Source: Streptomyces sp. TSRI0107 (GTDB lineage: Bacteria; Actinomycetota; Actinomycetes; Streptomycetales; Streptomycetaceae). Taken from it: DNA of 64,000 nt. The notes beneath the pieces are model-generated. The model saw only the letters and a program-made list of their open reading frames with translations, made no database searches and had not been told where the DNA came from. The stretch spans positions 496,001-560,000 of the forward strand of contig NZ_LIVZ01000004.1 in assembly GCF_001905845.1 (NCBI RefSeq), read 5' to 3'. This document shows positions 1 to 8,537 of this stretch, one piece after another. Every line of letters starts with the position of its first letter. The stretch's first letter is position 1. The position numbers and the translations under genes are program-made.

Positions 1-2
1 CC

Positions 3-863
3 GTCGAAGATGCCTGTTCCGAAGCCTTCGGCGCCGACGTAGAAGTTGTTCTCGTCGCGTGCCAGTGACTTCACCACCGACCGGAACGGCAGCCACTCCG
101 GGTAGGAGCCCACGATCGCGCCGGTCGAGGGGTGCAGGGCGATCAGTGCCCGCTCCTCGGCGCCGTTGACGATGTCGAAGTCACCGCCGACGATGAGCTT
201 TCCGTGCTCGGGTGCGGCCACGACGGCCCGGACCGGCTTGTCGATGTCCGCCTTGAACGGCAGCAGCGCGCCCTTGGGGTCCAGCTTGGCGAGGTGCCTG
301 CGGGTCTTGCCGCTGACGGCGGTGAAGTCGCCGCCGAGGTACACCCCGTCGTCGGTGGTCTCGATGGCGCGTACCGTCGCCGACATGGCGGGACGGAAGT
401 CCCTGCGCAGTGTGCAGCCGGCCGTGTCGAGTGCGGCCGCGCTGGACACGGCGGTGCCGTCGACCCGGCCGAACGATCCGCCGACGTACAGCACCCGGCC
501 GTCGCGTGACGCCTTGAGCGCCCGTACGGTGTCGCCGGCGCCCGTGAAGGAGTGGGTGCAGGGCAGCAGTTCGCCGGTGACGGCGTCGAACGCGGCGAAG
601 TTCCTCCGGGCGACCTCCTTCTCACCGGCCGCGGCCCCCGGCGGGCGGACGTTGCCGAAGGTGCCGCCGACGTACACGACGCCGTCGACGTACTCGAGCG
701 CCCAGACGATGCCGTCCGTCTGCCAGGTCGCCAGCGGGTCGGCGGTCAGGGTGCTTTCGCCGCGTGCCTCCGCGCCGGCAGCCGACGTGAGCGAGGCGGT
801 CGCGAGGAGGACCACGGCGGTGGCGGTGGTGACGCCCCTGGTCGTGCTTTTTCGCATGCGCAT
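3..863 (-). CDS. Secreted delta-60-repeat/beta-propeller protein, C-terminus beyond window
   Basis: The frame runs off the left edge without a stop, so about 287 N-terminal residues are visible. The protein begins with a signal peptide (MRMRKS, then a hydrophobic stretch, then Ala-rich). It then carries at least four copies of a (V/L)Y(V/L)GG-x-F motif, for example VYVGGTF, LYVGGSF, VYLGGDF and LIVGGDF. This spacing is typical of delta-60/NHL-like beta-propeller domains of secreted actinobacterial proteins. Start chosen at the ATG at 863; a second ATG two codons downstream is possible. It is the last visible gene of the minus-strand polysaccharide operon, 74 bp after the flippase. A role at the cell surface, perhaps with the polysaccharide, is inference. 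No catalytic motif is visible. Confidence 0.75.
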   Translation of the reverse strand, partial: MRMRKSTTRGVTTATAVVLLATASLTSAAGAEARGESTLTADPLATWQTDGIVWALEYVDGVVYVGGTFGNVRPPGAAAGEKEVARRNFAAFDAVTGELLPCTHSFTGAGDTVRALKASRDGRVLYVGGSFGRVDGTAVSSAAALDTAGCTLRRDFRPAMSATVRAIETTDDGVYLGGDFTAVSGKTRRHLAKLDPKGALLPFKADIDKPVRAVVAAPEHGKLIVGGDFDIVNGAEERALIALHPSTGAIVGSYPEWLPFRSVVKSLARDENNFYVGAEGFGTGIFD

Positions 864-915
864 GGAACATCCCGGGGTGCGAGGGGTTACGGGTGGTGAG
901 AAGGGGGAGGGGTGC

Positions 916-938
916 GGCGGTCCCGCTCCGGGACGGCC
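916..938 (-). terminator. Weak hairpin after flippase gene
   Basis: An inverted repeat of GGCGGTCCC and GGGACGGCC with one mismatch and a 5-nt loop overlaps the stop codon of the flippase gene. There is no T-tract. It may terminate or only attenuate, since the beta-propeller gene follows on the same strand. Confidence 0.35.
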
Positions 939-2476
939 TAGGTGGCTCGTTCGCGCAGCACACCTACGAGCTCACGCACGCCCAGCGGGGTGCGAAAACG
1001 CCACAAACTTATACCGAATACACACATTCCCAAGACCATTCCGACGGTGAGGCCGAGGGGTGTGTCGCCTGCCCAGAGCCTGGCGGGGAGGGCGAGGGCC
1101 ACGGTGAGGCAGAGCCCGGCGGCGGTCGCGGCGAGGTACCCGCGGTCGATGGTCGTGAAGCCGGCCCGCCGCACCAGGGCGACCGCGAGGAGGTTCTCCA
1201 CGACGATCGCCGCTCCCCAGGACAGGGCCGCTCCGAGGATTCCCAGGCGGGGCACGGCGAAGAGGCCGACGGACAGCTGTACGGCGAAGGCGGCCCCGGT
1301 GGCCGCCAGGTGCCGTGAGCTCTGGCCGGCCATGAGCAGCACCGTCTGGGCGTTTCCGGACCCGATGTTGACGGCCGAGGCGATGCAGAGGACGGCCAGG
1401 GCCTGCGCCCCCTGTACGAACTCCGGGCCGAAGAGGGCGAGGACCGTGCCGGGGAAACCGGCCAGCAGCACGAAGAACGGCCAGGAGAACAGCACGGTCC
1501 AGCGCGTCGAGATGCGGTGCAGGTGACCCGCCTGCTGCATCTCGCCGAGGGCGAGCAGCCGGCTGATCTGCGGAGCCACGGCTCTCCGGATGGCCTGCTG
1601 GACCAGCATGCCCGCGACGATGACCCGGGTGATGGCCGTGTAGATGCCGGCCTCCTCGCTCGTGGCGAGGCTGGACAGCAGGATGACCCCGATCCACAGC
1701 GCGCTGATGTCGAAGACCGAGGAGATGGCGCGTGGCGCGGAGAAGGCCCAGAATCCCCGCCACGGAACGGCCGTCTCGCCTCCCGCGGCCCCCTTGGCGC
1801 CGCCCCGGTACCGGCGCAGCCACGTCCACGCCGCGAGGGCCCCGGCGAGCGAGGGGATCACCCACGCCGCGGCCAGGCTCAGCACTCCCGGAGCGATCAG
1901 CACGACCGGTACCGCGATCAGTACCCGCAGGACCGGTTTGCCGATCTGCTCGACCCCGATGAAGGGGAGCACGGTGCCGTACCCCTGGCTGGCGCCGAGC
2001 AGGATCAGGCTCACGGTGGCGGCGGGGAGGAACACCGCGACGAGCCGGATCAGGGTGACGGCGTCCCCCGGCGCCACGTTCGGCAGCAGTGACGTGGCAA
2101 CCGACGGGGTGACGAACAGCAGCGCGCCGACCACCGTGCTCACCACCGCTCCGGGGACGAGGGCGGTGCGCAGCAGCGCGCCGACCCGGCGGCCTCCCCC
2201 GGTGGCCACGTCGCGGGACACGAAGCGGACCAGCCCGGTGTCGGCGCCGAGCTTGCAGCAGTGGCTGAGGATGGTCAGGACGGCGACCCCGGTGTACACC
2301 ACTCCCGAGCCGTGCGCTCCCAGCGCGCGGGTGACCAGGGCGACGAGGACGTACGCGCAGACGGCGCTGACCAGCGAACCCAGGAAGCCCCACCATCCGC
2401 CCCGCGCGGTGGCGGCGACATCGCTGCGCGCGGCCGAACCGCCGGTGCCGGACACGGCTGTTCGCGGGGCGTTCAT
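938..2476 (-). CDS. Polysaccharide flippase (Wzx/MATE-like)
   Basis: This 512-residue protein has about 12-14 hydrophobic segments and no large soluble domain. An early motif in segments 1-2 (LVTRALGAHGSG) resembles the polysaccharide biosynthesis/oligosaccharide flippase family of the MOP superfamily. Members move lipid-linked repeat units across the membrane. The start overlaps the stop of the upstream chain-length gene (positions 2473-2476), which suggests translational coupling. It sits next to the polymerase-like and Wzz-like genes, as expected for a Wzx/Wzy-dependent pathway. Exact substrate unknown. Confidence 0.85.
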   Translation of the reverse strand: MNAPRTAVSGTGGSAARSDVAATARGGWWGFLGSLVSAVCAYVLVALVTRALGAHGSGVVYTGVAVLTILSHCCKLGADTGLVRFVSRDVATGGGRRVGALLRTALVPGAVVSTVVGALLFVTPSVATSLLPNVAPGDAVTLIRLVAVFLPAATVSLILLGASQGYGTVLPFIGVEQIGKPVLRVLIAVPVVLIAPGVLSLAAAWVIPSLAGALAAWTWLRRYRGGAKGAAGGETAVPWRGFWAFSAPRAISSVFDISALWIGVILLSSLATSEEAGIYTAITRVIVAGMLVQQAIRRAVAPQISRLLALGEMQQAGHLHRISTRWTVLFSWPFFVLLAGFPGTVLALFGPEFVQGAQALAVLCIASAVNIGSGNAQTVLLMAGQSSRHLAATGAAFAVQLSVGLFAVPRLGILGAALSWGAAIVVENLLAVALVRRAGFTTIDRGYLAATAAGLCLTVALALPARLWAGDTPLGLTVGMVLGMCVFGISLWRFRTPLGVRELVGVLRERAT

Positions 2477-4050
2477 CGTGACGCGCTGAGCGCGTCGCCG
2501 TCGGTGTCACGCGCGGGCGCGAGCAGTTCCCCCGTGCCGTCCACCGGCGCGGCCGGTGCCGGGGCGGCGGGCTCCCGCTCCGGCCGGAGCCGGAGCCGGC
2601 GCCGCCCCGCGTCGGCGTCGGCGTCGAGCACCGCGCCCAGGACGCGTCCGCCCGAGCAGCCGATCAGCTCGCGCACCCGCCTGAGCTCGTCGCGCGTGGT
2701 GTCGTATCCGCCCACCACCAGGACGCCGTCCACTCGCTGGGCGGCCGCGAGGCCGTCGGCGTTCCGGAGCAGCGGCCGGGTGAGGACGAGCGCGGAGACG
2801 CCGGACTCGGCGACCTGCAGGGTGCGGGACAGCATGGCGGACGCCGGCACGCCGTCGGTCACGGTGGCGCCGCGCCGGTCGGGGTAGAGCGTGAAGCGTC
2901 CGGCCGTGCCCGCCTCGACGACGGCTCCGCCTTCGAGGACGCCGGCCGCGTCGGTCGCGAGCGGCAGTCGTGCCGAGACGCCGGGGCCGGTCGCGGCGGC
3001 GTCCACCAGCAGCACCTCGTCGCCGAACTCGGCGAACGCGGCGGCGAGGTTCACCGCGGTGGCCTCGGCGTCGTGGTCCTCCTTCGGCGCCACGATCATG
3101 AGCTTGGTGCCGGGCGGGCAGCCCTCTCCGTGCCTGAGGCGGAAGGCGAGAGTCCGATACGCCTCGGCGCGGCTGCTGCCGTCCCGGCCGACCGCGAGGA
3201 GGTCGCCCTCCACCTCGGGCTGCGGAAGGATCCCCAGTACGGGAGCGCCGAGCGCCGCCTGGACCTCGCCGACCGAGCGCACCCGCGGTTCGAGGGCGGA
3301 ACGCAGCCAGGCGAGCACGACACCTCCGAAGAGGCCGCCCAGCAGGCCGATGCCGATGAGCCAGACGGGGCCCGGTCCCGCGGGCCGCGCCGGAGGCTCG
3401 GCGGTGCGCACGACGTCGCCGCCGCTGGTGTCGTACGACCTGATGTCCGACAGACGCTTCTGCAGCGCGTTGACGCGGTCCCGCCGGCCCGCGGCCGCGC
3501 CGGAGTCGTCCTTCGCGGTGTTCTGCTCGGTCAGCGCCGTGATCTCCTGTTGCAGAGCACTCGTCATCCGCTGCACCGTGGCGTCGGTTCGGCTCTTTCG
3601 GTCGGCGAGGTAGGCGTCGGCGAAGGCGTTGGCCACCCGGGCCGCCCGCCGCGGGGCGCCCGCGGTGTACTCGAACCTGAGGATCTGGGTGTGGGGCGGG
3701 TTGGTGACGCGCAGATCCTCCTGCAGCGCCCCGGCCCGGGACGGCTGCCCCAGTGCCTCCGCCGCGCGGGACGCGACGGTGGCGCTGAGCGCGATCTGCC
3801 GCTCCGTGCCCATGCTCACCTGGTTCTCGACGGACACGCCGAAGGTGCTGAACGGGTCGGTGGTCGCCCGGACGAGGACCTCACTCGTGGACGTGTAGCT
3901 GCCCGCGCGGAACAGCACCAGCAGCAATCCGCCGAGCAGCCCGAGCACCACGCCGAGGACGATCGTCGTGCGGTACCTCAGCAGCTGGCGCAGTTGGTCG
4001 CGAAGCCGGTCCGTCTCCTCGTACCGGTCGTCGAAGCTAGGGCTGGACAC
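2473..4050 (-). CDS. Wzz/BY-kinase-like chain-length protein with degenerate kinase domain
   Basis: This 525-residue protein has a Wzz-type organisation. One membrane segment lies near residues 27-49 and a second near 228-250, flanking an extracytoplasmic, partly coiled region. The C-terminal half has the fold order of a bacterial tyrosine kinase or MinD-like ATPase, with strands ending in KLMIVAP and EVLLVDAA. However, the Walker A position reads APKEDHDAEATA and has no GK(S/T). The second Asp of Walker A' is missing, and the C-terminus has no Tyr cluster. I therefore call it a chain-length/co-polymerase protein with a pseudokinase domain. It overlaps the polymerase-like gene by 14 bp and the flippase by 4 bp. 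Confidence 0.8.
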   Translation of the reverse strand: MSSPSFDDRYEETDRLRDQLRQLLRYRTTIVLGVVLGLLGGLLLVLFRAGSYTSTSEVLVRATTDPFSTFGVSVENQVSMGTERQIALSATVASRAAEALGQPSRAGALQEDLRVTNPPHTQILRFEYTAGAPRRAARVANAFADAYLADRKSRTDATVQRMTSALQQEITALTEQNTAKDDSGAAAGRRDRVNALQKRLSDIRSYDTSGGDVVRTAEPPARPAGPGPVWLIGIGLLGGLFGGVVLAWLRSALEPRVRSVGEVQAALGAPVLGILPQPEVEGDLLAVGRDGSSRAEAYRTLAFRLRHGEGCPPGTKLMIVAPKEDHDAEATAVNLAAAFAEFGDEVLLVDAAATGPGVSARLPLATDAAGVLEGGAVVEAGTAGRFTLYPDRRGATVTDGVPASAMLSRTLQVAESGVSALVLTRPLLRNADGLAAAQRVDGVLVVGGYDTTRDELRRVRELIGCSGGRVLGAVLDADADAGRRRLRLRPEREPAAPAPAAPVDGTGELLAPARDTDGDALSASR

Positions 4051-5500
4051 GAATGCCTCCTGTTCCGGGGGTCGGTGCGTGGCCGGCGGTCGCGGGCGGC
4101 AGCGCCGACGAGGGGGCCCGGGAACGCCGGGCGGCGGGAACGGTGATGAACAGCGGAACGGTCAGCAGCAGCAGCATCGGTCCCGCGATGCCCATGAGGC
4201 TGCCGCGCAGAAGGATCATCTGGTAGAAGGCGAAAGCGGGGACCAGGAGAACCGCGAACGCGGCCCGCCGGTCCCGCAGCAGCTCCCAGAGGTCGTCCAT
4301 ACGACGGCCCAGCGCGCCCATCAGGCAGAAGACGACGACCACGGCGGGCACCCCGGCCCAGAGGTAACTCTCGATCCACAGCGGGGCCGACAGATTGTGG
4401 AATTCGTGACCCGCGTACTGGGCGATCGCTACACCGCTGGCCTGCGGCTTCTCGGGCCACACGGCGCGGGGCACCATGAAGAGGGCCACGCCCAGCGCGG
4501 ACGACGGCGAGAATCCGTCGTCCTCCACGTAGTCGATGCCGGTCTGCATCTGCTGGAACGCGTCGTAGTCCATGGTCGTGCTCAGCTGTTCCGCCAGGCT
4601 CATGACGCTGAGCTCTTCGCGTTCGTCGTAGCGGAAGTAGTCGCTGTAGGGGAACGCGAAGAGGATCACGGCCGTGAGTGCCGCGGCGGCGGCGCGGAAG
4701 GCCTTGGGGCGGCGGAACCGGCGCCAGGAGAAGAGCAGGACCAGAAGGACGGTCCCGGCCCAGAACCGCGGCTTGCTGATCGGGTTGTTGACCACGACGT
4801 TGACCGCGATGAGCAGCGGGAGCAGCATCCAGCGGACGCCCCGCAGCAAGCGGTCGCCGCCCGACGGGCGGGGCAGGTGCAGCAGCGCCAGCAGCGACCA
4901 GAAGGCGGGCACGGCGAGGGCCCAGGCCAGCAGCGCCCGCACGGAGTCCGTCGCCACGTCGGCCTCCCGTACGGCCTGCCTGCTGGTGAAGAACGCGTCC
5001 AGCCCGCCCTGCCGGGGGATCAGCACGACCGCGAGAACGAGCGACAGACCGCTGAGGAGGAGCACGGGCCGGGGAGCCAGCTTGCGGGACAGCAGGGATC
5101 CGAGAGCGGTCGCCCCGTCACCCGCGGCCCTGGCGGCGAGCGCGGATCCCGCGCTGTAGGCGACGAGCCCGAGTTCGGTCAGGACCACGGCGGCCAGGGC
5201 GGTGGAATCGCTGGTGCGGTAGCCGAGGGGATAGGTGTCGGTCGCGAGCATGGCGAGCGGCGCCAGGCCGAGCCACACATAGGTGAAGAGCCAGAACCCG
5301 AAGGCGACGAGTCGCACCGACGTGGCGGTGAGCACCCGGGCCAGCGCCGCACCCGTGTGCACCACGACGACGCACTGCACGGCGACAGCCGCCCCGAACC
5401 GGACATGAGGGGTCAGCAGGACCAGCCCGGGCAGCAGCCCGACGAGCACGACGGTCCAGCAGCACACCGCTGCGACCGAACGCTCCTTACCGTCCCGCAC
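4037..5500 (-). CDS. Polytopic O-antigen polymerase-like (Wzy-type) membrane protein
   Basis: This 487-residue protein has about 11-12 membrane segments and one longer hydrophilic loop (around residues 290-330, acidic and Tyr-rich). That topology is typical of Wzy/O-antigen polymerase or ligase proteins. Sequence conservation in the family is low, so the call rests on topology and location between a glycosyltransferase and the Wzz/Wzx genes. It overlaps both neighbours (14 bp each), so the operon is tightly packed. It could instead be an O-antigen ligase. Confidence 0.65.
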   Translation of the reverse strand: MRDGKERSVAAVCCWTVVLVGLLPGLVLLTPHVRFGAAVAVQCVVVVHTGAALARVLTATSVRLVAFGFWLFTYVWLGLAPLAMLATDTYPLGYRTSDSTALAAVVLTELGLVAYSAGSALAARAAGDGATALGSLLSRKLAPRPVLLLSGLSLVLAVVLIPRQGGLDAFFTSRQAVREADVATDSVRALLAWALAVPAFWSLLALLHLPRPSGGDRLLRGVRWMLLPLLIAVNVVVNNPISKPRFWAGTVLLVLLFSWRRFRRPKAFRAAAAALTAVILFAFPYSDYFRYDEREELSVMSLAEQLSTTMDYDAFQQMQTGIDYVEDDGFSPSSALGVALFMVPRAVWPEKPQASGVAIAQYAGHEFHNLSAPLWIESYLWAGVPAVVVVFCLMGALGRRMDDLWELLRDRRAAFAVLLVPAFAFYQMILLRGSLMGIAGPMLLLLTVPLFITVPAARRSRAPSSALPPATAGHAPTPGTGGIRVQP

Positions 5501-6695
5501 CGGACGCCCCGATCGCCGTTCTCAGGATCTCCTCGAACCGCGAGGCGCAGTTCTCCAGAGCGAACTCCCGCTCGGCCAGCGACCGGCTTTCCTTCCCCAG
5601 TGCCTCGGCGTGCGCCGGGTCGTCGAACACCTCGCGAACCCAGCGGGCCGCGCCGTCCAGCGCGGACTCCTCCGGCGGGAACACCGCCGAGCTGGCCTGG
5701 CGGAGCAGTTTGGCCGCCGGGTTGCCCGCCGGCATCAGCCCCAGCACCGGGCGCCCGGCGCACAAGTAGGACAGCGTCTTGGACGGCACCGAGAACTCTC
5801 CGGCGTCCTCCGCCAGCAGCACGACCAGCACGTCACCCGTGCCGAGCACCTCGGGCAGCCGCTCGTAGGGCTGGAAGGGCAGCAGGGTCAGGGGGACGCC
5901 CCGGGCGGCGGCCGCCTCCTTCAGCACGGGGACGGCCGGGCCGTCGTTGACCACGACCAGGCGGACCTGCTCGCCCTGCTCCCGCAGCCGCTCGACCAGC
6001 CCCACCAGCAGGACGGGGTTGTGCTTGAGGCCGAGGGTGCCCGAGTACAGCACGGTCCGGACGCCGGTGAGGCCGTGCTCCGCCGACCACGCGTTGTCGC
6101 GGGGGGCGGGCAGGATCTCGTCCAGCGGGGCCCAGTTGGGGATGACGGTGACCTTGCCGTCGGTGCCCCACTCCCTGTGCACCCGCAGGAAGGAGCCGGC
6201 GATCACCACGATCGCCGCCGCCCGTCGCGCCGCCCACTTCTCGGCCCGTTCGAAGACCTTGGCGGCGACGCCCATCAGCCTGGAGACTCCGGCGGCGGCG
6301 AAGCTCTTGAGCGCGATGGCGGTGACGTCCTGGTGCCACAGCACCCACGGGATGCGCAGCGCCCCGAGCATCAGCGCGGCCACGGACAGCGTCGGGATCG
6401 GCAGGTTGCCGAGCAGCGCCACCCGCGGTCTCTCGCGCCGTACCTGCCGGGCGAGTTCGAAGCCGAGCCGGGTCTCCTGGAAGAGGCGCCGGACGTACGC
6501 CTCCTTGTCCAGCACGACGGTGTCTCCGATGGTGACGAAGCGCAGGCCGTCGACCGCGTCTGCGGCGAGGTCGCCCTTCCCGGAGACGTAGGCGGCGCAG
6601 GTGGAATGCACCACGTCGTGGCCGCGGCGTGCCAGCTCGCGGCTGAGCTGCGCCTGGAACGGGTGTCCGCTGTAGTCGTGGACGAGGATCCTCAT
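5487..6695 (-). CDS. Glycosyltransferase, family 4 (GT-B fold)
   Basis: The protein has 402 residues. The N-terminus (MRILVHDYSGHPFQAQLSREL) is a GT-B entry strand with a His/Gly loop. The C-terminal half has the nucleotide-sugar site: YSGTLGLKHNP, then LLPFQPYERLPEVL, then an SVPSKTLSYLCAGRPVLG segment that includes the family E-S/P-K-x-x-E region in variant form. It resembles WbuB-like transferases that add a sugar to lipid-linked intermediates. The ATG start is preceded by a GGAG-like stretch. It lies 27 bp after the epimerase gene. Donor and linkage cannot be read from sequence; a GDP-sugar donor is plausible because of the neighbouring epimerase. Confidence 0.82.
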   Translation of the reverse strand: MRILVHDYSGHPFQAQLSRELARRGHDVVHSTCAAYVSGKGDLAADAVDGLRFVTIGDTVVLDKEAYVRRLFQETRLGFELARQVRRERPRVALLGNLPIPTLSVAALMLGALRIPWVLWHQDVTAIALKSFAAAGVSRLMGVAAKVFERAEKWAARRAAAIVVIAGSFLRVHREWGTDGKVTVIPNWAPLDEILPAPRDNAWSAEHGLTGVRTVLYSGTLGLKHNPVLLVGLVERLREQGEQVRLVVVNDGPAVPVLKEAAAARGVPLTLLPFQPYERLPEVLGTGDVLVVLLAEDAGEFSVPSKTLSYLCAGRPVLGLMPAGNPAAKLLRQASSAVFPPEESALDGAARWVREVFDDPAHAEALGKESRSLAEREFALENCASRFEEILRTAIGASGAGR

Positions 6696-6722
6696 CGGCT
6701 GCTCTCCCGGCCTGGCCGTCGA

Positions 6723-7703
6723 TCAGTGCTGGGCGAGCTTCACCTGGTCGTACACCCAGGCGTACGTCCTCTCCAGCCCTTCGGCCAGCGGGATCGACGG
6801 CTCCCAGCCGTAGAGTTCCCGGATCAGGCTGTTGTCGGAGTTGCGGCCCCGCACGCCCTGGGGGGCGTCCAGCCGGTACGAGCGCTCGCAGCGGATGCCC
6901 GCGATCTCCTCGACGATGTCGACCAGTTGGTTGATGGTGACGAGCTCCGAGGAGCCGACGTTGACCGGGACGCCGCTGTCTCCGTCCATGACCAGCCGCG
7001 TGCCCCGCAGGCAGTCGTCGATGTACATGAAGGAGCGGGTCTGCCGGCCGTCGCCCCAGATCTCGATCCGGTGATCACCGGAGACAGCGGCCTCGGCGAT
7101 CTTGCGGCACACGGCTGCCGGGGCCTTCTCGCGGCCTCCGGTCCAGGTGCCCTCGGGGCCGTAGACGTTGTGGTAGCGCGCGACGCGGCAGGTGAACCCG
7201 AAGTCCTCCTCGAAGTGCCGGCACATGCGCTCGGAGAACAGCTTCTCCCAGCCGTAGCCGTCCTCGGGCTGGGCCGGGTACGCGTCCTCCTCCTTCAACG
7301 CGGTGACGTCGGGGTCGTTCTGCTTGCCGGCTGCGTACACGCAGGCGGAGGAGGAGTAGAAGTAGCGCTCCACGCCGGCCTCGTGCGCCGCCTTCAGCAT
7401 GTGGGTGCTGGTCAGCACCGACATCATGCAGGCGGCCTTGTGGTTCTCGATGAAGCCCATGCCGCCCATGTCGGCGGCGAGCATGTACACCTGGCGGGCG
7501 TCACGGACGGCGGCGCGGGCCTCGTCGAGCAGCGACAGGTCGGCGACGACGTTCTCGGCGGCCTCGTGCACCTGCTGCCACGCATGCCGGGGCTTGATGT
7601 CGACGCAGCGGACGGTCAGCCCCCGGGCCAGGAGGTCGGCCGCGAGGTGGCCACCGATGAATCCTCCGCCTCCGGCGACGACGACATCCACCTGCTTGCT
7701 CAT
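6723..7703 (-). CDS. GDP-mannose 3,5-epimerase homologue (extended SDR)
   Basis: The 326-residue protein starts with a Rossmann glycine motif (GGGGFIGG, residues 11-18). It carries the signatures of GDP-mannose 3,5-epimerase: ADMGGMGFI (77-85), SSSACVY with Cys121, Y150-x3-K154, and GGREKAPAA with Lys193, then DGRQTRSF and GVRGRNSDN. In the plant enzyme the equivalents of Cys121 and Lys193 are the acid/base pair and Tyr/Lys is the SDR pair. Expected products are GDP-L-galactose and/or GDP-L-gulose. The start at 7703 was chosen because AAGGAG lies about 6 bases upstream; a longer frame reaches 7748. It probably supplies a donor for the neighbouring glycosyltransferases. A UDP-sugar epimerase is much less likely given these motifs. 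Confidence 0.88.
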   Translation of the reverse strand: MSKQVDVVVAGGGGFIGGHLAADLLARGLTVRCVDIKPRHAWQQVHEAAENVVADLSLLDEARAAVRDARQVYMLAADMGGMGFIENHKAACMMSVLTSTHMLKAAHEAGVERYFYSSSACVYAAGKQNDPDVTALKEEDAYPAQPEDGYGWEKLFSERMCRHFEEDFGFTCRVARYHNVYGPEGTWTGGREKAPAAVCRKIAEAAVSGDHRIEIWGDGRQTRSFMYIDDCLRGTRLVMDGDSGVPVNVGSSELVTINQLVDIVEEIAGIRCERSYRLDAPQGVRGRNSDNSLIRELYGWEPSIPLAEGLERTYAWVYDQVKLAQH

Positions 7704-7828
7704 GGCAGCTCCTTGAGAGACCCGGGATCTGCCAGGCAGGTTAGTCACTGTTTGTCCGGTTTATTGCCAATTGGCGCGCGCCCTCGTGTCCCGTTGCGCA
7801 CGATGCCCCCATCCGAGTGCCCGTCCCG

Positions 7829-8533
7829 TCACGACAGCTCCCGGAACCACTTGGCGAGAAACGCCGGCAGCATGACGACGTGCGCCGCGAGCAGGGTGAC
7901 GTACAGCGCGAGGAAGAGCTCCTGGTTCCCCACGAACAGGAAGAGCAGGCACAGCAGGCCGTAGTCCACCGGTAGCAGTGCCATGCCGCGCAGCACCGAG
8001 GGCCGGTCCGCCGCGGCAGCCCGTGCCCCGGCGGACCGCCTCATCAGCTGCTCCACCAGAATGCCCGCGAAGAACAACACCACGGCCGCGAACTGAAAGA
8101 CGAGCGGGGCCAGCAGCCACACAGGAGCCGGCAGGTCGAAGAAGCGGTGGAACGAGACCAGGACAGCCGCGTGGACGCCCAGCAGCTTCGCGCAGTCGAC
8201 CACGTGGTCCACCCATTCACCGGCCACGCTGGCCGACCGGTGCAGCCGGGCCAGCTGGCCGTCCGCCGAGTCGAGCGCGAAGCCGAGCAGCAGGGCGAGG
8301 CAGACCCACTGGCCGAGCGCGTGCGAGGGCCGGCACAGGGCGATCGCCGCGATGGCCGTGAAGGTGACCAGGGCGCTGGCGGCGGTCACCTGGTTGGGCG
8401 ACAGCCCGACACGGTGCGCCGCCGCCGCGAGCAGCCTGCCCGCCGGCCGGTTGACGAACCGTGCGTAACCGGGGACGCCCCGGCCGGGTTTCTGCACCTC
8501 TGAGAGCTGCCGCAGGGCACTGGAGAAGTCCAT
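7829..8533 (-). CDS. CDP-alcohol phosphatidyltransferase family membrane protein
   Basis: The protein has 234 residues and several membrane segments. It carries the full family motif D-x2-D-G-x2-A-R-x8-G-x3-D-x3-D with Asp88, Asp91, Asp109 and Asp113. The family transfers a phospho-alcohol group from a CDP-alcohol to a second alcohol such as glycerol-phosphate, inositol-phosphate or serine. It lies 4 bp after a glycosyltransferase and 125 bp before the epimerase, inside the polysaccharide operon. Modification of a lipid anchor or of the polymer with a phospho-alditol is therefore possible, but this is inference. It could also be a phospholipid synthase that happens to sit here. Confidence 0.85.
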   Translation of the reverse strand: MDFSSALRQLSEVQKPGRGVPGYARFVNRPAGRLLAAAAHRVGLSPNQVTAASALVTFTAIAAIALCRPSHALGQWVCLALLLGFALDSADGQLARLHRSASVAGEWVDHVVDCAKLLGVHAAVLVSFHRFFDLPAPVWLLAPLVFQFAAVVLFFAGILVEQLMRRSAGARAAAADRPSVLRGMALLPVDYGLLCLLFLFVGNQELFLALYVTLLAAHVVMLPAFLAKWFRELS

Positions 8534-8537
8534 GCTC

